The notes under the pieces: model-generated | Told to the model about the DNA's origin: nothing | Databases searched by the model: none | What the model saw: the letters and a program-made list of their open reading frames with translations, nothing else | DNA from: Luteitalea sp. | GTDB lineage: Bacteria; Acidobacteriota; Vicinamibacteria; Vicinamibacterales; Vicinamibacteraceae | Assembly (NCBI GenBank): GCA_009377495.1 | Contig: WHTZ01000046.1 | Span: 1-49,100 of the forward strand | DNA: 49,100 nucleotides | Reading direction: 5' to 3' | Shown here: positions 43,401-49,100 of the stretch, one piece after another | Layout of the letters: the number at the start of each line of letters is the position of its first letter | How positions within the stretch are numbered: position 1 is the stretch's first letter | Translations under genes and position numbers: made by a program

Positions 43401-43772
43401 TTAGCTTGCGGCTTGTTGCTCTCCTTCGAACTCGAGGACCGGCCGAACCTCGATCGACCCCGTCCGCGATTCCGGAATGCGCGCCGCGATGGCGACGGCT
43501 TCATCGAGGTCTTTGGCCTCAACGAGATAGTACCCGCCCAGTTGCTCGCGGGTCTCCGCGAATGGGCCGTCGGTGGTCACACGTTGCCCATCGCGTACGC
43601 GCACTGTTGTAGCCGTGGCCGTCGGCTGCAACGGAGCGGAGGCTAGATGTTTGCCGCTCTTCTGAATCTCCTCGGTAAACTGCATGTGCTCGCGAAAAAC
43701 CTTGCCTTGCTCTGCCTCGGTCATGTTCACCCATTCGGCTTCACGTTCGTAGATCAACAGCATATAGCGCAC
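43401..43772 (-). CDS. YCII/DGPF-domain protein, partner of the ECF42 sigma factor
   Basis: The 123-residue protein is a YCII-related (ferredoxin-like) domain with the hallmark TTDGPFAETREQLGGYYLVEAKDL, shown in part as DGPFAETREQLGGYYLVEA. ECF42 sigma factors are nearly always encoded next to such proteins; the role is unknown, perhaps a small enzyme or a target of the sigma factor. The GTG start at 43772 has AAAGGAG 7 nt upstream; an ATG three codons in is less well placed. It lies 67 bp upstream of the sigma gene. Confidence 0.93.
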   Translation of the reverse strand: MRYMLLIYEREAEWVNMTEAEQGKVFREHMQFTEEIQKSGKHLASAPLQPTATATTVRVRDGQRVTTDGPFAETREQLGGYYLVEAKDLDEAVAIAARIPESRTGSIEVRPVLEFEGEQQAAS

Positions 43773-43858
43773 GTTTTATCTCCTTTGCCGGGCTTGTTCG
43801 GTCCCCGCGGTACTCCATAGTCGAACGGCCCCTGCCGTTTTCGACATCGAAGAAAAAC

Positions 43859-43899
43859 GGAACCGGGTACCTTTTCGCTCCCGAAAGGTACCCGGTTCC
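43859..43899. repeat. hairpin GGAACCGGGTACC... before the DGPF gene
   Basis: The arms 43859-43877 and 43882-43899 pair over 18 bp with one bulged T and a 4-nt loop. A, C-rich flanks (GAAAAAC and CCTTTTAG) extend the pairing. It ends next to the TAA stop of the acetamidase-family gene (43902-43904). A second small stem, AACGG...CCGTT, is at 43824-43839. With no other signal, it may be the terminator of the acetamidase gene. Confidence 0.7.
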
Positions 43900-43901
43900 T
43901 T

Positions 43902-44879
43902 TTAGCGCTGGGGTGCGGTTGGCAGATACTTCTTCGGGAACTTGGCCACGACCGTGTAAATGGGGTCGACCACCTGCGCGACGCGGACGACTCCCACCTG
44001 CGACGCAAGCTGATAGGCGTCCTCCTTGCCGAACCCGTGCTCGTCGACGAGCCAGTTGATGAGCTCGACATATGCAATGCGCAGCGCGTCGGTCAGCGGC
44101 CGCGCGCTGCCCGCCACCATGAGGAACTCTTCGTCTTCCAGCCTCGGCCAGCCGATATGCGTTTGCTTGAGGAGATTGAACCGAAACGCCACCTCCATCG
44201 CCGTCTCGAGACCGGAGCCGCAGACCTCACCGTCGCCCTGAAGCGCGTGCCCATCGCCGAAATAAAACAGCGCACCCTCGTGAAAGACCGGTAGGTAGAC
44301 GGTCGTTCCCTCACGCACGTCGGCGATATCCATGTTCCCGCCAAACCGGCCCGGCCACAGGCCATCGAATGATTCCTCACCAGCCGGCGCGACCGCCACA
44401 CGCCCTAGCATCGGTCTGAGCGGCACGGTGATTGATTTCATGCGGCTGCCAGGCAGCTCGAGCGTGCCGGTCATCTCCTGGCGATCCAGGTGCCAGATGT
44501 ATCGGCCGCGCGGGAACGGCTCGTTCAGAAAGGCGGTGCCGCTATCGGGCACCAGCGCGCCAAACGTGCCCCCCTGCGTCGACACCGCGCGGTCCCGGAT
44601 TGGCTGAACTTTGAGGATCTCGACCACCAGCGTGTCGCCGGGCTCGGCACCTTCGATGGCAATGGGTCCGACCTCGCCCGGCCACTTGCCGCCCGCCTTC
44701 TCATACCAGTCGCCCCACAACGTCTCGCTCTCCACGACGTCGCCAGGCTTCACCGTGAGCACGGCCGGCCGGGCAGCAAACGTGGGGTGGCCGACGGTCG
44801 GCTTCAAGCGATGTGTCTCCGCGTACGCCACGCCTGCAACCAATACCACGGCCGCGGGCAAACAGGCCAGCCTTCTCAT
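43902..44879 (-). CDS. secreted acetamidase/formamidase-family protein
   Basis: The 325-residue protein has a signal peptide (MRRLACLPAAVVLVAGVAYA) and a FmdA/AmdA fold (PF03069). Typical blocks are VESETLWGDWYEKAGG, GPIAIEGAEPGDTLVVEIL, GGNMDI, and the active-site FYFGDGHALQGDGEVCGSGLE (shown partly as GDGHALQGDGEV), which supplies metal and catalytic residues. The known enzymes hydrolyse acetamide or formamide in the cytoplasm; here export is predicted, so the substrate may be another small amide or cyclic compound. AGGAG lies 6 nt before ATG 44879. It is 129 bp upstream of the DGPF gene, with a hairpin between them, so it is probably a separate unit. Confidence 0.9.
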   Translation of the reverse strand: MRRLACLPAAVVLVAGVAYAETHRLKPTVGHPTFAARPAVLTVKPGDVVESETLWGDWYEKAGGKWPGEVGPIAIEGAEPGDTLVVEILKVQPIRDRAVSTQGGTFGALVPDSGTAFLNEPFPRGRYIWHLDRQEMTGTLELPGSRMKSITVPLRPMLGRVAVAPAGEESFDGLWPGRFGGNMDIADVREGTTVYLPVFHEGALFYFGDGHALQGDGEVCGSGLETAMEVAFRFNLLKQTHIGWPRLEDEEFLMVAGSARPLTDALRIAYVELINWLVDEHGFGKEDAYQLASQVGVVRVAQVVDPIYTVVAKFPKKYLPTAPQR

Positions 44880-44916
44880 TGACAGCTCCTTTCAGATGCC
44901 ATCACGCTTGGAGGGT

Positions 44917-44977
44917 GCGGCTTCAGCCGCGCCATCAGACATCGAACGCCAACGTTTGGCGCCCCTAAAGGGGCGCC
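44917..44977. repeat. three consecutive palindromes between the amidase and M61 genes
   Basis: GCGGCT-TC-AGCCGC (44917-44930), GCCAA-CG-TTGGC type (44948-44960) and GGCGCCCC-TAAA-GGGGCGCC (44958-44977) follow in a row in the divergent intergenic region. The third is identical in its arms to the copies at 33149 and 47031. They occupy most of the 154-bp gap and must sit in or beside both promoters. Confidence 0.8.
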
Positions 44978-45033
44978 TTACCGACTACACCCAGAATCGG
45001 GAGCCGAGACCGAGCCGCTGATACGATATCGCT

Positions 45034-46899
45034 ATGCACGCGCCTTGTCTCCGACTGTCGCTCCTGCTGACCGCATGCCTCATGACCATGGCCTCCGACC
45101 TCGCTGGGCAAGCCGCCACGCCTGAACCCATTCGCTACACCGTTCGCTTCGCTGCCCCTCAGACGCACTACGTGGACGTCGAGGCGACCTATCCGACCGA
45201 TAGCCGACCAGACATCGAGCTGATGATGGCGGTCTGGACGCCCGGATCGTACCTCGTGCGCGAGTACTCGCGGCACGTCGAAGATCTGACGGCACGTGCG
45301 CCAACCGGCACTCTTGCCGTCGAGAAGACCCGCAAGAACCGCTGGCGCGTGGCGACCGATGGTGCCGCTTCCATCACCGTCCACTATCGCGTCTACGCTC
45401 GCGAGATGTCGGTGCGGACCAATTGGGTGGAAGCGGGCTTCGCGCTGCTCAACGGCGCCCCCACCTTCATCACCCTCGTGGAAACGGACGTCCGGCGACC
45501 GCACGATGTCGCGCTCAGCCTGCCGGCGGGATGGCGCACCACCATGACCGGTCTGGCCTCGGCTCCGGACGGCGCGCCGCATCACTACGTGGCCCCGGAC
45601 TTCGACACGCTCGTGGATTCACCCATTGTCGCGGGGAACCCTGCCGTGTATGAGTTCGAGGTCGGCGGCAAGCAGCACTTCCTCGTAAACGACGGCGAGG
45701 GCGGTGTGTGGGACGGGCCCCGCTCAGCGCGCGATGTCGAGCAGATCGTGCGGGCCACCGAGCGGCTCTGGGGCATGCTGCCATACGAGAAATATGTCTT
45801 CCTCAATTTGCTCACCGAAGCCGGCGGTGGGCTCGAGCACAAGAATTCGACGACGCTCATGGCGAGCCGTTGGGCGACGCGCACGCGTGAGCGGTATCGT
45901 AGCTGGCTCGGCCTCGTCAGCCACGAGCTGTTCCATACGTGGAACATCAAGCGGCTGCGCCCGCGCGAGCTCGGTCCGTTCGACTACGAAAACGAGGTGC
46001 ACACCACCGGACTGTGGATGGGTGAAGGCTTCACGAGCTACTATGGTGACCTGCTCGTGTGCCGCGCCGGCTTGACGACCGACGATGAGTACCTGCGTGA
46101 CCTCAGTGCCGCGATCAAGGGACTGCAGACGACGCCCGGGCGCGCTGTTCAGCCGGTCAGCAGCGCTTCATACGATGCCTGGATCAAGTATTACCGACGC
46201 GACGAGAACACAGACAACACCACCATCAGCTACTACACGAAAGGCGCCATCGTCGCCTTCCTCCTCGACGCGAAGATTCGGCAGGCGACCAACGGACGTC
46301 AGTCGCTGGACGATGCGATGCGGCTCGCGTACGAGCGCTTCTCAGGGTCGCGTGGATACACACAGGCAGAGCTCCGGCGGACGTTCACCGAGGTGGCGGG
46401 GGTTGACCTCGCGTCTTGGCTGCGCGATGCGCTTGATACGACCAAGGAGCTCGATTACAGTGCGGCACTCGAGTGGTACGGCCTCCGCTTCAAGCCGACC
46501 GATCCCAACCGTCAACCCAAGGCGTGGATTGGCGCGGATACGAGCGTGGATGGTGGTCGTCTCCTCGTGGCGGAAGTACCGCGGGGCACGCCAGCGCACG
46601 ATGGCGGACTGAACGTGGACGACGAGATCATGGCGATTGACGAGTTCCGCGTGCGGCCGGAGCGCGCGCAACTCGACCGCCGCCTCGAGAGCTATCAGCC
46701 CGGCGACAAGGTGTCCGTGCTCGTCGCGCGACGCGACGCCCTCATGCATCTAAACCTCACGCTCGGAGAAGAGCCGGCCCCGGATCGCTGGACGCTGGAA
46801 GTGGACCCGGATGCGACCGACGCCGAGCGCGCGAATCTCCGCGCGTGGCTCAACGGCAGCGAACCGGACGCCCGTACCGCAGGACGTGGAGCCTTGTAG
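45034..46899 (+). CDS. secreted M61 glycyl aminopeptidase with PDZ domain
   Basis: The 621-residue protein has a signal peptide (LRLSLLLTACLMTMASDLAG). The M61 N-terminal beta domain extends to about 200 (MAVWTPGSYLVREYSRHVED). The catalytic domain holds SHELFHTWN: His297, Glu298 and His301 of HExxH, with the third ligand Glu in MGEGFTSYYGDL. A PDZ domain lies at about 495-595 (GGRLLVAEVPRGTPAHDGGL). M61 enzymes remove N-terminal Gly or Ala from peptides. It stands alone and divergent from the acetamidase gene; its gene ends before a cluster of palindromic repeats. Confidence 0.93.
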   Translation: MHAPCLRLSLLLTACLMTMASDLAGQAATPEPIRYTVRFAAPQTHYVDVEATYPTDSRPDIELMMAVWTPGSYLVREYSRHVEDLTARAPTGTLAVEKTRKNRWRVATDGAASITVHYRVYAREMSVRTNWVEAGFALLNGAPTFITLVETDVRRPHDVALSLPAGWRTTMTGLASAPDGAPHHYVAPDFDTLVDSPIVAGNPAVYEFEVGGKQHFLVNDGEGGVWDGPRSARDVEQIVRATERLWGMLPYEKYVFLNLLTEAGGGLEHKNSTTLMASRWATRTRERYRSWLGLVSHELFHTWNIKRLRPRELGPFDYENEVHTTGLWMGEGFTSYYGDLLVCRAGLTTDDEYLRDLSAAIKGLQTTPGRAVQPVSSASYDAWIKYYRRDENTDNTTISYYTKGAIVAFLLDAKIRQATNGRQSLDDAMRLAYERFSGSRGYTQAELRRTFTEVAGVDLASWLRDALDTTKELDYSAALEWYGLRFKPTDPNRQPKAWIGADTSVDGGRLLVAEVPRGTPAHDGGLNVDDEIMAIDEFRVRPERAQLDRRLESYQPGDKVSVLVARRDALMHLNLTLGEEPAPDRWTLEVDPDATDAERANLRAWLNGSEPDARTAGRGAL

Positions 46900-46939
46900 C
46901 ATGGCGGGGGACGTACGAGCGCATCGCCGGTGCGGCTAA

Positions 46940-47050
46940 CCGCCTCCGCCAAGGCTACGGCGGTCCGCCGAAGCTTTATGCGAAGGCGGAAGCCGCGCCC
47001 TACGTTTTCTAGTAGGGCTCTTTCTAGTAGGGCGCCCCTTTAGGGGCGCC
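46940..47050. repeat. repeat cluster between the M61 and phosphatidylcholine synthase genes
   Basis: CCGCC...GGCGG stems occur twice in 46940-46989 (around AAGGCTAC and GAAGCTTTATGCGAA), resembling a CCGCCTTCGC-type repeat widespread in environmental bacteria. A half palindrome GCCGCGCCCTAC follows (46992-47003), then GTAG plus GGCGCCCC-TTTA-GGGGCGCC (47027-47050). The last encodes the tail and TAG stop of the convergent gene at 47024. Several repeat types have piled up in this gap. Confidence 0.75.
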
Positions 47051-47749
47051 GCGGTCGCTTTCTCGACGAGTGTGCAACACGATCGACAGCGCGACGTAGT
47101 AGACCGGGAACGCCAGCGAGCTCCAGAGCAGGATGCGACCGACGTCTGGCAGCTCCCAGATGATCGCCAGCGTTTGAACGCCCCATAGCGAGCACCACGT
47201 CACCGTCAGCCAGCGGAGAACCGGGGTCTTCGACGGGTAGACATAACCCATCGGCAGGAAGACGAGCACGACGAACAGCAACACGACAACCGCGTTGGTG
47301 ACCGGCGACCACCCAAACGCCACCAGGTACAACGCGACGATGTTCCAATAGGACGGGAACCCTGTGAAGAAGTGATCCGCCGACTTGGCATCGCGCCGCG
47401 CGAAGCCAAACCCGCTGGCAAGAAGGATGGCGGCCGCGACCGGAGCACCCCAATTGGGCGGGAAGACACCCGCGTCGAGGAGCAGGACGGCCGGGACGAA
47501 GACGAATGTGAGGTAGTCGACGATATCGTCGAGGCGAGCACCGTCGATCAGAGGCGCGTATTCTCGAACGCGGACCAAGCGCGCGAGCGCACCGTCGCTG
47601 GAGTCGATGACGGACGCGAGGAGCAACCAAAGAAACGCGGTTCTCAGATCGTGACGCCCCGCGGCTACCAGCGCCGCCAGGGCGCAGAGCGCGCCACACG
47701 CCGTGTAGATGTGGACCGCGTACGCGGCTGCGCAGCGTGCCGCCCGCAT
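47024..47749 (-). CDS. pcs: phosphatidylcholine synthase (CDP-diacylglycerol-choline phosphatidyltransferase)
   Basis: The 241-residue integral membrane enzyme has about eight helices. It carries the CDP-alcohol phosphotransferase motif as DGALAR...DGARLDDIVDY, with the longer AR-to-G spacing of bacterial Pcs. AVHIYTACGALCALAAL at the start, LDDIVDYLTFVFVPA, and FFTGFPSYWNIVALYL follow the rhizobial Pcs pattern closely. It would join choline and CDP-diacylglycerol to give phosphatidylcholine in the inner membrane. The last residues (GAPKGAPY) and the TAG stop are encoded by the palindrome 47027-47050, so the original end lay shortly before. Confidence 0.85.
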   Translation of the reverse strand: MRAARCAAAYAVHIYTACGALCALAALVAAGRHDLRTAFLWLLLASVIDSSDGALARLVRVREYAPLIDGARLDDIVDYLTFVFVPAVLLLDAGVFPPNWGAPVAAAILLASGFGFARRDAKSADHFFTGFPSYWNIVALYLVAFGWSPVTNAVVVLLFVVLVFLPMGYVYPSKTPVLRWLTVTWCSLWGVQTLAIIWELPDVGRILLWSSLAFPVYYVALSIVLHTRRESDRGAPKGAPY

Positions 47750-47754
47750 AAGAG

Positions 47755-47866
47755 CAGGTGCGAGGGACGAGGGGCGAGTAGGAATCAGGGAATCAGGGAA
47801 TCAGACGTCAGGGACAGATCCCTGATCCCTGAGACAGCCCTGGCACCTAGCACCTCGCCCCTGTCT
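47755..47866. repeat. G-rich tandem and inverted repeats upstream of the phosphatidylcholine synthase gene
   Basis: AGGGACG-AGGGGCGAG, then GGAATCA, GGGAATCA and GGGAATCA run from about 47770 to 47808. CAGGGATC...GATCCCTG-type inverted parts and CACCTCGCCCC follow, so the 5' and 3' ends (AGGTGCGAGGG and CACCTCGCCCC) can pair. This fills the gap between the small coiled protein and the phosphatidylcholine synthase start. Confidence 0.75.
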
Positions 47867-48115
47867 TCATTCAGCCAGGCGTCGGTCGAGCTCGGCGATC
47901 GCTAGGGCAAGCTGCTCGCGTCGCACCGGGTGCTGGGTGCTCTCGAGCTGGCGCAACTTCTCTGCCCGAGCGAGACGCCACGATTCGACCTGCCGCACCC
48001 GCTCCGGGTCCAGACCCGCTGCCAATCCTCGGCGCCGCCGCTCGTGCTCGCGCGCGTCCCGTTGCTCTTGCAACCGTCCTTCCGCGTCAACTAAACCTTC
48101 ACCCGCGTCACTCAT
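47867..48115 (-). CDS. small charged protein, probably coiled, unknown function
   Basis: The 82-residue protein from ATG 48115 is rich in Arg, Glu, Leu and Ala (REHERRRRGLAAGLDPERVR, EQLALAIAELDRRLAE), which suggests amphipathic helices. I do not recognise a family. An AGAGGTAG purine stretch about 12 nt upstream is a weak ribosome site. It lies between the toxin gene and phosphatidylcholine synthase on one strand. Codon use looks coding, with strong G/C at third positions, but it could be a minor or lineage-specific gene. Confidence 0.55.
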   Translation of the reverse strand: MSDAGEGLVDAEGRLQEQRDAREHERRRRGLAAGLDPERVRQVESWRLARAEKLRQLESTQHPVRREQLALAIAELDRRLAE

Positions 48116-48201
48116 ACTTCGTCTACCTCTCCCTGCCAGACACAAGCCGGCGAATCCCTACAGTGTACCTCATCTGGGGATACGCATCCATCCGTCGGCC
48201 A

Positions 48202-48681
48202 TTACTCGAGTGCTTCCTCCGGTGTCTGACAGGTCGCGACCGCGGACCCGCGCGTGACCTGTTCGCTGTCGCGTGAGACCAGCGTGGTTCCGTATCGGCG
48301 AGCGACGGCCAGATACACCGCGTCGGCGCCTCGTAGCCGATGCGTCGCCGCCAGTTCGGCCGCCTGGCGTGCCATCGCGGCCGTCAACGTCACGAGCGTG
48401 AGGTGCGGAAGTGCCGCGGCCGCGTTGGCGTATTGCAGCGCGCCGGCGCTATCGTCGCTCGCCCGAGCCACAGCCGACGCAATTTCCGGAGCAAGAAGCG
48501 CGGGCACAACCACGGGGTCGCCGCGTTCCTGAATCGCGGCGAGGATCTGCAGGCTCTCTGCGTGACCTGCTTCGTGTGGATTGAACGCGTTGACAAAGAC
48601 ACTCGCGTCGATCGTGTACCGGCGACTCTCCAGTTTTCTCGTGCGCCTGGGCCGGCGAGGGACACGCTTGGCGGCGCTCAT
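48202..48681 (-). CDS. vapC: VapC-type PIN-domain ribonuclease toxin
   Basis: The 159-residue protein has the PIN acidic set: Asp in YTIDASVFVNAF, Glu in APEIASAVAR, Asp in LRGADAVYLAVARR, and a last Asp in LVSRDSEQ. VapC toxins cleave RNA, often initiator tRNA or the 23S loop, and are held by the partner antitoxin. The start ATG 48681 lies 2 bp after the antitoxin stop, a normal toxin-antitoxin arrangement. An N-terminal basic stretch (KRVPRRPRRTRKLESRR) is longer than usual. Confidence 0.88.
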   Translation of the reverse strand: MSAAKRVPRRPRRTRKLESRRYTIDASVFVNAFNPHEAGHAESLQILAAIQERGDPVVVPALLAPEIASAVARASDDSAGALQYANAAAALPHLTLVTLTAAMARQAAELAATHRLRGADAVYLAVARRYGTTLVSRDSEQVTRGSAVATCQTPEEALE

Positions 48682-48683
48682 GT

Positions 48684-48986
48684 CTATCGACGCGACGTCG
48701 ACAGCAGACGGACGCCGCTCGCTCCTGGCCGGAACCGTCGCTCGAGTCGGCGACCCGCATGCATGAACGTGTTCCACGCGACGGCGGCGTCAGCCTCGTC
48801 ATAAGGCTGCACCGTGCCGTCTACCAAGTCGAGGGGCAGAATCACCCCGACGGCTTGCCCTCGGTGCGTCAGAACATAGGACTCGTGCGTCTCTCTCACC
48901 TGACGCACGATACGCGCCGCATGCGTTTTGAGCTCTCGAACGCCAACGCTTTTCTTGGACCGTGTCGCACGCGGAGAGCGATACAT
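48684..48986 (-). CDS. Phd/YefM-type antitoxin
   Basis: The 100-residue protein carries a Phd-like DNA-binding start (VGVRELKTHAARIVRQVRET) and the ensuing strand-turn YVLTHRGQAVGVILPLD. The C-terminal part would wrap the toxin. ATG 48986 has GAGGG about 6 nt upstream; an alternative ATG lies at 48998. It probably represses its own promoter through the sites at 48984-49008. Confidence 0.85.
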   Translation of the reverse strand: MYRSPRATRSKKSVGVRELKTHAARIVRQVRETHESYVLTHRGQAVGVILPLDLVDGTVQPYDEADAAVAWNTFMHAGRRLERRFRPGASGVRLLSTSRR

Positions 48987-49008
48987 GTGGTCCCTCATGT
49001 GGTCACAT
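48984..49008 (-). promoter_or_regulatory. candidate antitoxin operator
   Basis: CATGTGGTC occurs twice in direct orientation, 12 bp apart (48984-48992 and 48996-49004), and the second copy is part of a palindrome ATGTG-GT-CACAT (48997-49008). It overlaps both possible antitoxin starts, where autorepression by a Phd-type protein is expected. Confidence 0.5.
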
Positions 49009-49049
49009 TACATCCTGAGAGCCTGAACGTCAAGTCAAGGACTCAGTCA

Positions 49050-49100
49050 GGGTGCTTAACGGAAATGGGGGTCGCGAGATCTGGAGGGTCGGAAAAAGGG
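49050..49100. repeat. truncated second copy of the GGTGCTTAAC composite repeat
   Basis: GGGTGCTTAACGGAAATGGG followed by GGTCG, and GGAAAAAGGG at the window edge, matches the left half of the element at 26229-26361. It runs out of the window before the inner hairpin. It lies 42 bp upstream of the palindrome before the antitoxin gene. Confidence 0.8.

Overview
This window looks like chromosomal DNA of an acidobacterium, most probably of the Vicinamibacteria (subdivision 6) type. The evidence is high G+C throughout, four large FtsX/MacB-type permeases of the acidobacterial duplicated orphan permease (ADOP) family with no ATPase gene beside any of them, an Oar-like TonB-dependent receptor with an N-terminal carboxypeptidase-regulatory domain, many secreted peptidases and hydrolases, and intergenic DNA full of palindromic and G-rich short repeats. 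I saw no rRNA, tRNA, CRISPR array, phage or intact insertion sequence. The placement is an inference from gene content.

Layout. 1-9.8 kb: two ADOP permeases on the minus strand (the first cut by the window edge), a Tat-exported DUF5060/GH-A-type glycoside hydrolase, a relic of a VapC toxin, and a third ADOP gene broken by an internal deletion. 9.8-16.1 kb (minus): APC amino-acid permease, a beta-propeller/gamma-glutamyltransferase fusion, and an animal-type transketolase with a TTG start. 16.2-19.2 kb (plus): NAD-type isocitrate dehydrogenase, PlsB-like acyltransferase, small zinc-ribbon protein. 19.2-22.6 kb: M20 deacylase (minus), then an overlapping SDR and CCA-adding enzyme pair (plus). 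22.6-26.2 kb (minus): M28 peptidase, SGNH lipase-like protein and threonine/serine dehydratase as a tight unit. 26.4-32.2 kb (plus): an AMP-ligase/ACP/PlsC three-domain lipid enzyme, a multicopper oxidase/ZIP transporter/cupredoxin operon, and infA. 32.3-33.9 kb (minus): MerR-HTH/TPR fusion and polysaccharide deacetylase. 33.9-41.9 kb (plus): glucokinase, fourth ADOP, GntR regulator, TonB-dependent receptor. 42-44.9 kb (minus): secreted acetamidase/formamidase-family protein, YCII/DGPF protein and its ECF42-type sigma factor. 45-49.1 kb: M61 peptidase (plus), then phosphatidylcholine synthase, a small coiled protein and a VapBC-type toxin-antitoxin pair (minus).

How the genes work together. 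Most loci serve a heterotrophic, secretion-rich lifestyle: outer-membrane uptake (TonB receptor), extracytoplasmic peptide and glycan breakdown (M28, M61, GGT fusion, GH, SGNH, deacetylase), amino-acid import and catabolism (APC, dehydratase, M20), central carbon enzymes (glucokinase, transketolase, IDH) and phospholipid synthesis (PlsB-like, AMP-ACP-PlsC, phosphatidylcholine synthase). The MCO-ZIP-cupredoxin operon is the clearest self-contained accessory module and probably handles copper and another transition metal in the periplasm.

The most unusual feature is the repeat content. At least three kinds of small repeat occur: palindromes with a TTTA/TAAA loop and variable arms; long near-perfect hairpins of the GGGGACAGG...CCTGTCCCC type, resembling REPINs; and tandem G-rich 7-8-mers. 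They sit at gene ends, and in several cases they supply the last codons and the stop codon of a gene (transketolase, phosphatidylcholine synthase, sigma factor, CCA enzyme). One 66-bp hairpin lies in frame inside the AMP-ligase gene and adds 22 residues to it.
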